DNA from: CAKSQL01 sp045649415
GTDB taxonomy: Bacteria; Bacillota; Clostridia; UBA1381
Assembly (NCBI GenBank): GCA_045649415.1
Contig: JAZRPY010000022.1
Span: 62,001 to 126,000, forward strand
Direction of reading: 5' to 3'
DNA: 64,000 bases
Within the stretch, counting starts at the first letter, position 1, and the number at the start of each line of letters is the position of its first letter. Below are positions 57,107-64,000 of this stretch, in pieces. The notes beneath the pieces are model-generated. The model was not told where the DNA came from. It did not search any database and saw nothing but the letters and a program-made list of their open reading frames with translations. The position numbers were made by a program, and so were the translations under genes.

Positions 57107-58966
57107 TTAATTGAAAAATTTATATACTGCCTGGGCAGAGCTTTTTGTTATCCCCTCTACCTTCATAAGCTCGTCAATACTCGCATTTTTAATATTTTCC
57201 ACCGACTTAAAATGAGTAAGGAGTGCCTTTTTCCTTTTCTCACCAATACCCTCAATCTCATCAAGCAAAGACCTTGAAAGCTCTTTTTTGTGAAGCTTTC
57301 TGTGATATGAAATAGCAACTCTATGCACCTCATCCTGAATTCTCGTTACAAAATGAAATACATTCTTGATTGCCGATAACTCTATTTCTCCGTCCTTTGA
57401 CACCAACCCTCGTGTTCTATGCTTATCATCCTTAACCATTCCAAAGGTTGGAATTTCTATATCCATCGCCTCCTGAATTTCAAGTGCAGCGTTTAAATGC
57501 CCCTGTCCACCATCAATTAAAATCACATCAGGGTATGGAAGGAATTTTGAGTCCTCACTTTTTAGCTCACCCTTTTTAATAAGCTCCTCTTCATCAAGTG
57601 CGTGCCTAAAGCGTCTGTAGAGAGTTTCCTTCATTGAGCTATAGTCGTCACTTCCCAAAACGGTTTTTATCTTGAATTTCCTATACTTTGAATTTGCAGG
57701 TCGTCCGTTTTCAAACACAACCATCGCAGAAACATTGTCATCTCCTGATATATTTGAAATATCATATGCCTCAATTCTTTCAGGAATTTTATCAAGAGCT
57801 AAGGTATCCTTAAAATCCTTTAGAGTTTTGTTATTTTCCTTTGCCTTTAGTTGTGCAATTTTATAATTATCGCGAGCAATTTCGGCGTTTTTCAAAACCA
57901 TTTCCATAAGCTTTTTCTTTTCTCCCTTTTTGGGTGAGAAAATTTCTACCTTTCGTCCTTTTTTTGCTCTCAACCACTTCATTATTGCACTCTTGTCATA
58001 TAATTCACATTGAGTTAAAATAATAGGTGGAATCATTGTTTTATCCATATAAAACTGCTTGGTAAAATCTCCAAGGATAATTTCATCAGCCGTTTCACCT
58101 TCGTTATCAAGGATATAGTTTTCTCTTCCTAAAACCTTACCTTTACGAACAAAAAACACCTCAACAAAGGTTTTACTCCCGTCAATTGAATATGCAATCA
58201 CATCCATATCATTCTGGGTATCGGAATTTATAATTTTTTGCTTTTGCGATATGGATTTTATTGCCCTTATTTTATCCCTCAAATCTGCCGCCTTTTCAAA
58301 GTTAAGTCCTGAGGATGCTTCATTCATTTCATCCTCAAGCCTTTCTATAAGCTTTTTGTGGTCACCCTCTAAAAATTCACAAATACTATAGAAAACCTCT
58401 CTGTATTCATCAACTGTGACATTCCCTGTACATGGTGCAAAGCAATTTTTAATCTGGTAGTTAAGGCAAGATCTGCCTTTTTGAATATCCCTCGGGAACT
58501 GTCTGTTACAGGTTGGTGGTTTGAAAATCTTTTGAATAATATCCATCATATTTTTGATGGTGTTAACACCCATATAAGGACCAAAATATTTTGCACCATC
58601 ATTTTTCAATGTTCTTGTTTTTAATATTTTAGGGTACTCCTCGTTTATAGTCACCTTTAAGTATGGATATTGCTTATCATCCTTTAATAAGATATTATAT
58701 TTTGGTCTGTATTTCTTTATCAGATTACACTCTAAAACTAAAGCCTCAACCTCAGAATCGGTCACTATATACTCAAAATAGGCAATATGAGAAACCATTG
58801 CCCTCACTTTAGGGGAATGGTTGCGACTATTCTGGAAATATTGCTTAACTCTGTTTTTTAAAATCTTTGCCTTACCCACATAAATGACAGTGTCATTTTT
58901 ATCATGCATAAGATATACACCAGGTTGGTCAGGCAGATTTTTCAACTCTTCCTTTAAATCAAACAT
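57107..58966 (-). CDS. uvrC: UvrABC excinuclease subunit C
   Basis: Makes both incisions in nucleotide excision repair. 619 residues from ATG 58966 (MFDLKEELKNLPDQPG). The GIY-YIG nuclease is at the N-terminus (PGVYLMHDKNDTVIYVGKAK), a UVR motif at about 200 (NFEKAADLRDKIRAIKS), the RNase H-like nuclease follows (AYDISNISGDDNVSAMVVFE, DVILIDGGQGHLNAALE), and C-terminal helix-hairpin-helix repeats (LLDEIEGIGEKRKKALLTHF). It heads the nine-gene uvrC-to-ispH operon. No LexA box was seen upstream, unlike uvrBA. Confidence 0.97.
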   Translation of the reverse strand: MFDLKEELKNLPDQPGVYLMHDKNDTVIYVGKAKILKNRVKQYFQNSRNHSPKVRAMVSHIAYFEYIVTDSEVEALVLECNLIKKYRPKYNILLKDDKQYPYLKVTINEEYPKILKTRTLKNDGAKYFGPYMGVNTIKNMMDIIQKIFKPPTCNRQFPRDIQKGRSCLNYQIKNCFAPCTGNVTVDEYREVFYSICEFLEGDHKKLIERLEDEMNEASSGLNFEKAADLRDKIRAIKSISQKQKIINSDTQNDMDVIAYSIDGSKTFVEVFFVRKGKVLGRENYILDNEGETADEIILGDFTKQFYMDKTMIPPIILTQCELYDKSAIMKWLRAKKGRKVEIFSPKKGEKKKLMEMVLKNAEIARDNYKIAQLKAKENNKTLKDFKDTLALDKIPERIEAYDISNISGDDNVSAMVVFENGRPANSKYRKFKIKTVLGSDDYSSMKETLYRRFRHALDEEELIKKGELKSEDSKFLPYPDVILIDGGQGHLNAALEIQEAMDIEIPTFGMVKDDKHRTRGLVSKDGEIELSAIKNVFHFVTRIQDEVHRVAISYHRKLHKKELSRSLLDEIEGIGEKRKKALLTHFKSVENIKNASIDELMKVEGITKSSAQAVYKFFN

Positions 58967-59008
58967 AGCTTCCGACCTTTTTTTATTTATTATTTCATAT
59001 AAATACAA

Positions 59009-59044
59009 AAATAACTCTACATTCTTCTGATGTAGAGTTATTTT
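59009..59044 (-). terminator. Terminator after the HPr gene
   Basis: AAATAACTCTACAT / ATGTAGAGTTATTTT hairpin, bidirectional in composition, between HPr and uvrC. Confidence 0.75.
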
Positions 59045-59059
59045 AAAAAGTTATCATTA

Positions 59060-59323
59060 TTACTCTGTAAAGTTTGAAGCGATTAAGCGTACCAAAACCT
59101 CTACTGCGTCCTTCTCATCAGAACCATCTGCAATAATATTGATAGTAGTCCCTTTTGTAATTCCAAGTGACAATACACCCAAGAGGCTCTTTGCGTTAAC
59201 CTTGCGTTCATCCTTTTCAACCCAGATGCTTGATTTAAATTCGTTTGCTTTTTGTATGAAAAATGTAGCCGGTCTTGCATGAAGTCCCACTTGATTTTGA
59301 ACAACTACTTCTTTAGAAAACAT
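59060..59323 (-). CDS. HPr phosphocarrier protein
   Basis: 87 residues from ATG 59323 (MFSKEVVVQNQVGLHARPA), with AGAGGAGG 9 nt upstream. His15 in GLHARPA is the PEP-dependent phosphorylation site of the PTS; Ser46 in NAKSLLGVLSLG is the HPr-kinase site used in Firmicutes catabolite control. Having both residues argues against Crh, which lacks His15. ptsI is not adjacent. Monocistronic, with a strong promoter and a terminator. Confidence 0.93.
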   Translation of the reverse strand: MFSKEVVVQNQVGLHARPATFFIQKANEFKSSIWVEKDERKVNAKSLLGVLSLGITKGTTINIIADGSDEKDAVEVLVRLIASNFTE

Positions 59324-59387
59324 ACAGAAATCCTCCTCTGAAAAAAACATATAGTTTGCCTATAAATCCTAAGATAATTGTTACTAT

Positions 59388-59416
59388 TAGAATACTAAAA
59401 AAATCATAAATCGTCA
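59388..59416 (-). promoter_or_regulatory. Sigma-A promoter of the HPr gene
   Basis: -35 TTGACG (59411-59416), 17-nt spacer, -10 TATTCT (59388-59393) on the minus strand. Confidence 0.65.
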
Positions 59417-59474
59417 ACAAATTTTTAAAAAAGGGCAAATTTTTAGTCAAGATACACTATAAACTTTAAAATTC

Positions 59475-60533
59475 TCACTCATTTTCGTTAATTTCAACCA
59501 CTGTTTTTTTATCAAGATTTAGGCGTTCACGAACCTGTTTGTTTATCATTTCGCAAAAATCCTTATTTTCTTCTAAGTATTTTCTTATATTATCTCTGCC
59601 CTGTCCTAATCTTTCTGAGTTATAAGAGAACCATGCTCCTGATTTCTGGATAATGTCAAGACTTACTGCAGCATCTAAAATATTACCTTCTTTAGAGATA
59701 CCACGACCATATAAAATGTCAAACTCTGCCTCTTTAAAGGGTGGTGCAACCTTGTTTTTAACAACCTTGACCTTAGTTTTATTACCAATGATTTCAGTTC
59801 CGTCCTTGATTGCCTCCTGACGTCTTACATCAAGTCTTACAGAGGAGAAGAATTTCAAAGCTCTTCCACCCGGAGTTGTTTCAGGATTTCCATAAACCAC
59901 TCCAACCTTTTCTCTCAATTGGTTTATAAATATAACTGCAGTTCCTGATTTACTTGTTATACCTGTCAGCTTTCTTAATGCCTGTGACATCAGTCTTGCA
60001 AGCAAGCCAACATGGGAATCACCCATCTCACCCTCAATTTCTGCCTTTGGAACTAAAGCTGCAACAGAGTCAATTACTATAACATCCAAAGCGCCACTTC
60101 TTACCAATGCCTCAGCAATTTCCAATGCTTGTTCACCTGTGTCAGGCTGAGCAACAATTAAGTTATCTATATCAACACCAAGCTTTTGAGCATATTCAGG
60201 GTCAAGCGCGTGCTCTGCATCAATGAATGCAGCTTCACCACCCATTTTCTGTGCCTCTGCAACAACATGAAGGGCAACGGTGGTTTTTCCTGATGATTCA
60301 GGTCCATATATTTCTATAACTCTTCCCTTCGGCATTCCTCCAACACCCAATGCAATATCAAGAGTCAATGAGCCTGTTGGGATAACATCAACGCTAACAG
60401 ATGCCGCATCTCCAAGCTTCATTATGCTTCCCTTACCATATTGCTTTTCAATTACGCTAAAAACTGCATCAAGAGCTTTTTTCTTTTCACTTGGCTCAAC
60501 TGCCTGTGTTAAACTTTCATTATCTTTAGCCAT
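59475..60533 (-). CDS. recA: Recombinase RecA
   Basis: Strand-exchange ATPase and co-protease for LexA. 352 residues: Walker A GPESSGKTTVALHVV (about 72-86), Walker B LDVIVIDSVAALVPKAEIEG, DNA-binding loop L2 region FINQLREKVGVVYGNPETTP, and a C-terminal acidic tail. ATG behind AGAGGA. A perfect LexA palindrome sits in the promoter region, so recA is under SOS control. It is next to cinA, the typical cinA-recA order. Confidence 0.98.
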   Translation of the reverse strand: MAKDNESLTQAVEPSEKKKALDAVFSVIEKQYGKGSIMKLGDAASVSVDVIPTGSLTLDIALGVGGMPKGRVIEIYGPESSGKTTVALHVVAEAQKMGGEAAFIDAEHALDPEYAQKLGVDIDNLIVAQPDTGEQALEIAEALVRSGALDVIVIDSVAALVPKAEIEGEMGDSHVGLLARLMSQALRKLTGITSKSGTAVIFINQLREKVGVVYGNPETTPGGRALKFFSSVRLDVRRQEAIKDGTEIIGNKTKVKVVKNKVAPPFKEAEFDILYGRGISKEGNILDAAVSLDIIQKSGAWFSYNSERLGQGRDNIRKYLEENKDFCEMINKQVRERLNLDKKTVVEINENE

Positions 60534-60561
60534 ATCATATTCCTCTTTCTAAGTAAAATAT

Positions 60562-60575
60562 AGAACATTTGTTCT
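60562..60575 (-). promoter_or_regulatory. LexA box at recA
   Basis: Perfect palindrome AGAACAAATGTTCT on the minus strand (GAAC-N4-GTTC). It lies just downstream of the -10 element, so bound LexA would block the start region. Confidence 0.75.
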
Positions 60576-60587
60576 ATTTATACCTCT

Positions 60588-60616
60588 ATTATATACTATA
60601 ACTTTTAAAAAAGCAA
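60588..60616 (-). promoter_or_regulatory. Sigma-A promoter of recA
   Basis: -35 TTGCTT (60611-60616), 17-nt spacer, -10 TATAAT (60588-60593) on the minus strand. Confidence 0.7.
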
Positions 60617-60625
60617 TAGTTTTTT

Positions 60626-61861
60626 CTACATTTTTGAAATTTCTTTTAAAACCATATCAAATCCGTTTAAACAGGCAGAATATCTTATCTTTTCTCTGCT
60701 CCCTTTCAAAGTTAATTTTTTAACCATTACATCATCATTATTTGCAACTGCAAGATAAACAAGTCCCACAGGCTTATCCTTTGTTCCTCCGTCAGGACCA
60801 GCAATTCCTGTGAACGCAACACCAAAGTCTGCACCCGATTTTTCCTTTATTCCCTTTGCCATCTCATATGCAACCTCAGGGCTTACTGCACCATACATCC
60901 TCAGGGATTCCTCTTTAACACCAAGATACCTCATTTTCGCCTCATTTGAATAGGTTACAATGCTTTCATTTAAAACTGATGAGCTACCAGGAATATCTAC
61001 CACCATTTTTGAAAACATACCACCTGTGCAGCTTTCTGCAGATGCAATTGTCATACTCTTTTCTATAAGCTTTTCAACAACTGTGTGTGGCAGGGTTTTA
61101 TCCTCGGTTGAATATATATATTCTCCAACCTTATCTATTATCTTTTTATCTGCCCCCGATAAAAGCTCTTCTGCCTCTTTTTCATTCTTCGCAAATGCAG
61201 CAAGTCTTAATCTCACCTCGCCTGTTTTTGCATATGGTGCCAGAGTAGGATTTTTGCCATTTTCCATCATATCCTCTAAAAGCTCTCCCACTTTTGACTC
61301 GCCTATCCCGAACAGGTTATAGGTTTTTGTGTAGATTGAGCCTTCCGACCTTTTTAAAAGGTATGGTCTTACCGATTCTGTAAACATTGGTACAATCTCA
61401 TTTGGTGGTCCAGGAAGCATAATAACAGTTTTTCCATTCTTTTCAATTATGCACCCTGGTGCAGTTCCGTTATTGTTTTTTAGAATGATTGAATTTTTGG
61501 GAAGCATAGCCTGTTTTATATTACTTTCAGGCATCTCTCTTCCTGTTCTTTTAAAATATTCAACAATTGAGTCAAGGCTCTCCTTATGAAGCACAAGCTT
61601 TTCGTCCATTACTTTTGCTATTATCTCTTTTGTTAAGTCATCCTTAGTGGGACCAAGTCCACCTGAAGTTATAACTAAATCTGCTCTTGACAAGGCCAAT
61701 TTTAATGTGCTTTCAAGTCTATCAGGGTTATCACCGACAACACTCTGATAATAGACATTTATCCCCAATACCGATAACTCCTCCGATAAAAACTTAGCAT
61801 CAGTATTTAAAATTTCGCCCAACAAAAGCTCAGTTCCCACCGAAATCAATTCTGCATTCAT
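60626..61861 (-). CDS. cinA: CinA, competence/damage-inducible protein (NMN amidohydrolase family)
   Basis: 411 residues. The N-terminal COG1058 MoCF-like domain (SVGTELLLGEILNTDAKFL, ITSGGLGPTKDDLTKEIIAK) is an ADP-ribose pyrophosphatase in studied members; the C-terminal CinA domain (about 255-411, IASAESCTGGMFSKMVVDIP, AFTGIAGPDGGTKDKPVGLV) deamidates nicotinamide mononucleotide. The role is pyridine-nucleotide recycling; the competence link is historical. It lies between thiI and recA. Confidence 0.95.
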   Translation of the reverse strand: MNAELISVGTELLLGEILNTDAKFLSEELSVLGINVYYQSVVGDNPDRLESTLKLALSRADLVITSGGLGPTKDDLTKEIIAKVMDEKLVLHKESLDSIVEYFKRTGREMPESNIKQAMLPKNSIILKNNNGTAPGCIIEKNGKTVIMLPGPPNEIVPMFTESVRPYLLKRSEGSIYTKTYNLFGIGESKVGELLEDMMENGKNPTLAPYAKTGEVRLRLAAFAKNEKEAEELLSGADKKIIDKVGEYIYSTEDKTLPHTVVEKLIEKSMTIASAESCTGGMFSKMVVDIPGSSSVLNESIVTYSNEAKMRYLGVKEESLRMYGAVSPEVAYEMAKGIKEKSGADFGVAFTGIAGPDGGTKDKPVGLVYLAVANNDDVMVKKLTLKGSREKIRYSACLNGFDMVLKEISKM

Positions 61862-61891
61862 AAATTCACCCTGCCTTTTTTAAAGTTAAAA

Positions 61892-63076
61892 TCAGTTTGC
61901 CTTGGGATAACAAACCACAAGCTCCACTCCCTGAATTGCCTTTTCAATTAAGCCTTCAATGTCAAGCACCGATTCTGTTCTTTCAATGCTTGCACGCTTT
62001 GGGTTTGTTGTGGGGTGCTTTGGTGTGAACACCGTGCAACAATCCTCATATGGTAAAATCGAAGTTTCAAAAGTGCCAATTTCTCTTGACCTTGTTATTA
62101 TTTCATCCTTATCCATACCAATCAATGGTCTTAAAACAGGAATATCAACAACTGAGTTTGTAACATCAAGTGCTGCTACTGTCTGACTTGCTACCTGTCC
62201 CACACTCTCACCTGTAATCAATGCAAGTGAATGATTTTTCTTGGCAATTCTTTCTGCTATCTTCATCATAAATCTACGCATAATCAATGTCATATGCTCC
62301 TCAGGACAATTATCCCTGATTGCAAGTTGAATTTCCGTAAATGGAATTATATATAGATTTATTTTCGAAGTGTATCTGGAAACAATCTGAGCAAGCTCAA
62401 TAACCTTTTCCTTTGCTCTGTCACTTGTGTAGGGGAAGCTGAAGAAGTTAACAGCATCAATTTCCACTCCACGCTTTGCAATCATATGTCCTGCAACGGG
62501 ACTATCAATTCCTCCCGACAGCAAAAGTGTTGCCTTTGCAGCAGTCCCAATTGGCATACCACCCTGACCTTGTACCTTTTTTTCTGCACAATAAATATAT
62601 GCCGCCACATCCCTTACCTCAATTTTAACAGTCACCTCAGGGTTATGGACATCAACTATCAATCCCTCACATTCCTCGTGGAGATATCCTCCCACCTCAA
62701 TTGCAAGCTCAACGGAATTTAAAGGAAATCTCTTATCGGAACGCTTTGCCTCAACCTTGAATTTCTTACCCGGTAAAAGCTCATCCTTTAAATATTCCTT
62801 TGCAGACTCCTCTATTTTTTTAATATCCTTCTCAACAACACAAGCACGGGTGATTGATACAATTCCAAATATCCTCTCAAGTTGAGAGATAACACTGTCA
62901 ATCAAAGTCGAATCCTCAACCTCAACATAAATTGTTGCCTGCATTATCCACACCTTGATTTCGGCAATATTCTTACAGGAATTTTTAATATTATTTATAA
63001 GCACCTTTTCAAATCTTGCCCTATTGCCACCCTTTAGGATTATTTCTCCGTATTTAACTAATATTATTTCTTTCAT
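61892..63076 (-). CDS. thiI: tRNA 4-thiouridine synthase ThiI
   Basis: Adenylates U8 of tRNA and inserts sulfur; 394 residues. A ferredoxin-like/THUMP region (about 1-165) is followed by the PP-loop LLSGGIDSPVAGHMIAKRGV and the conserved SVGQVASQTVAALDVTNS. The C-terminal rhodanese domain of the E. coli enzyme is absent, as in most Gram-positives, where a dedicated cysteine desulfurase supplies sulfur. Exactly such a gene lies 12 nt upstream in the same operon. Confidence 0.96.
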   Translation of the reverse strand: MKEIILVKYGEIILKGGNRARFEKVLINNIKNSCKNIAEIKVWIMQATIYVEVEDSTLIDSVISQLERIFGIVSITRACVVEKDIKKIEESAKEYLKDELLPGKKFKVEAKRSDKRFPLNSVELAIEVGGYLHEECEGLIVDVHNPEVTVKIEVRDVAAYIYCAEKKVQGQGGMPIGTAAKATLLLSGGIDSPVAGHMIAKRGVEIDAVNFFSFPYTSDRAKEKVIELAQIVSRYTSKINLYIIPFTEIQLAIRDNCPEEHMTLIMRRFMMKIAERIAKKNHSLALITGESVGQVASQTVAALDVTNSVVDIPVLRPLIGMDKDEIITRSREIGTFETSILPYEDCCTVFTPKHPTTNPKRASIERTESVLDIEGLIEKAIQGVELVVCYPKAN

Positions 63077-63088
63077 TTGTCTATTCCT

Positions 63089-64000
63089 TTATCTGATATA
63101 TTTTCTTATTTCCAAAACCGAGTCCCTGACTATATCAGTAACCCTTTCAATTTCATCAATATCAATAGGATGAGAAAAGCTAAATCTTATTGCACCCGAT
63201 ATATTCTCCTTGTCACAACCCATTGCAGACAAAACATGGCTTGGCATAGGCTTATTTGAGGAACAAGCCGAGCCTGTGGATACATAAATATCCTTTGCCT
63301 CAAGCATATGCAACAAAATCTCTGCCTTGATTTTTTTAAAGGATACACTTAAAATATATCCCGACTGATTATCGCCCTCACCATTTACTTTTATATTATC
63401 AATTTTATTTAAAAGACATTTTATAAAATTCTCTCTTGTTTTTAAAATCTCACTATTGTCAAGACTAATCTCCCTTACTGCTGCACCAAATGCGGCAATC
63501 CCCGGAACATTCTGTGTTCCTGAACGAAGGCTTCTTTGCTGTCCTCCACCTACTATCAGTGGTTTTATATGCTCGTCCTTTATATAAAGTGCACCTGTAC
63601 CCTTCATTCCATGGATTTTATGTGCACTCAAAGACATCATATCAATTCCCAAAATGTCAGGCTTCAGGGGGATTTTTCCAAAGCCCTGAACTGCATCAAC
63701 ATGGAAAAGTGCATTTGAGCCTTTTTCCTTAATAATCCCTTTAATATCCTTAATAGGCATTACTGCTCCAACCTCATTATTTACAGCCATTATACTAACA
63801 AGTATAGTGTTTGGGGTGACTAATTCCTTCAGCATTTCCAAATCAATCACACCATTTTCGTCCACATCAACATAGCTCACTATAAAGCCTTCCTTTGAAA
63901 GCTCCTCAAAGGGTGCTAAAACTGAAGGGTGCTCAACCTTAGAGGTTATTATGTGATTTCCCTTTTTCTTATTGGCATACGAGCTCCCTAAAATTGCCAT
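63089..64000 (-). CDS. Cysteine desulfurase (NifS/IscS family), N-terminus cut by window edge
   Basis: PLP enzyme releasing sulfur from cysteine as a persulfide. 303 residues are visible; the frame is open to the window end, and the Met at 64000 is probably internal, as roughly 75-80 residues of the family's N-terminus are missing. Seen: KVEHPSVLAPFEEL, the PLP-Asp segment FHVDAVQGFGKIPL, the PLP-lysine SLSAHKIHGMKGTGALYI, and the active-site Cys in STGSACSSNKPMPSHV. Its position before thiI suggests it is the sulfur donor for tRNA thiolation (NifZ-type) rather than for general FeS assembly; that is inference. Confidence 0.93.
   Translation of the reverse strand: MAILGSSYANKKKGNHIITSKVEHPSVLAPFEELSKEGFIVSYVDVDENGVIDLEMLKELVTPNTILVSIMAVNNEVGAVMPIKDIKGIIKEKGSNALFHVDAVQGFGKIPLKPDILGIDMMSLSAHKIHGMKGTGALYIKDEHIKPLIVGGGQQRSLRSGTQNVPGIAAFGAAVREISLDNSEILKTRENFIKCLLNKIDNIKVNGEGDNQSGYILSVSFKKIKAEILLHMLEAKDIYVSTGSACSSNKPMPSHVLSAMGCDKENISGAIRFSFSHPIDIDEIERVTDIVRDSVLEIRKYIR

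Noticed and set aside
1..64000. CRISPR array, tRNA, rRNA, intact transposase or prophage genes
   Set aside because: None could be read on either strand; short direct repeats seen were isolated and not regularly spaced.

Overview
The window is a low-GC, gene-dense stretch of chromosome from a spore-forming member of the Clostridia (Firmicutes), probably an anaerobic, uncultured-type lineage. The evidence is the marker set: spoIIID with a sigma-E-type promoter, the SCIFF ranthipeptide precursor with its radical SAM maturase, an IspH-S1 fusion protein, a HutP homologue in a cmk-plsC-ispH operon, TIGR04086 next to yajC, a membrane pyrophosphatase, Firmicutes-type LexA boxes, and AAGGAG-type ribosome binding sites throughout. 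I cannot name a species. No rRNA, tRNA, intact insertion sequence, prophage or CRISPR array was seen. The one RNA gene recognised is tmRNA (ssrA).

Layout. Positions 1-5000 hold a truncated subtilisin-like protease, a G5/3D cell-wall protein, a small membrane protein and an ABC exporter. Positions 5070-10600 are a plus-strand SOS-type operon, uvrB-uvrA-HAD phosphatase. Positions 10700-12200 carry a cysteine-rich protein of unknown function and TspO. Positions 12200-18400 are glycogen metabolism (alpha-amylase family enzyme, glgP, glgA with a Lys/Glu-rich tail). hppA follows at 18534-20615. Positions 20790-25250 are the least ordered part: a decayed efflux-adaptor gene, a DUF378 protein, lexA, metK, ssrA, a broken SLH-domain fragment and spoIIID.

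From 25250 to the end all genes lie on the minus strand in long operons. These are the SCIFF maturase, SCIFF peptide, TIGR04086 and yajC (25252-27843); leuS-rsfS (27912-30677); miaA-mutL-mutS (30755-36327); dprA-topA-trmFO-thioredoxin-like-miaB-ylbF (36401-43349); murD, three tandem M42 peptidases and an rRNA/tRNA methyltransferase (43427-48672); uvrC-pgeF-SBP-rpiR-HI0933-hutP-cmk-plsC-ispH/S1 (48850-58966); HPr; recA; and cinA-thiI-cysteine desulfurase, the last truncated at the window end.

DNA maintenance is heavily represented: uvrA, uvrB, uvrC, mutS, mutL, recA, lexA, dprA, topA and cinA. Three LexA-type operators can be read at uvrBA, lexA and recA, so an SOS circuit is visible inside the window. 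RNA modification and translation quality control form the second theme (miaA, miaB, trmFO, thiI, TrmH family, leuS, rsfS, ssrA). I found no clearly new multi-gene system. The best leads are an SD-sequestering hairpin before the TIGR04086 gene, an SLH fragment broken by an exact 19-bp duplication, the GlgA tail, the three-gene M42 cassette, and a cysteine-rich protein with a possible mother-cell sporulation promoter.
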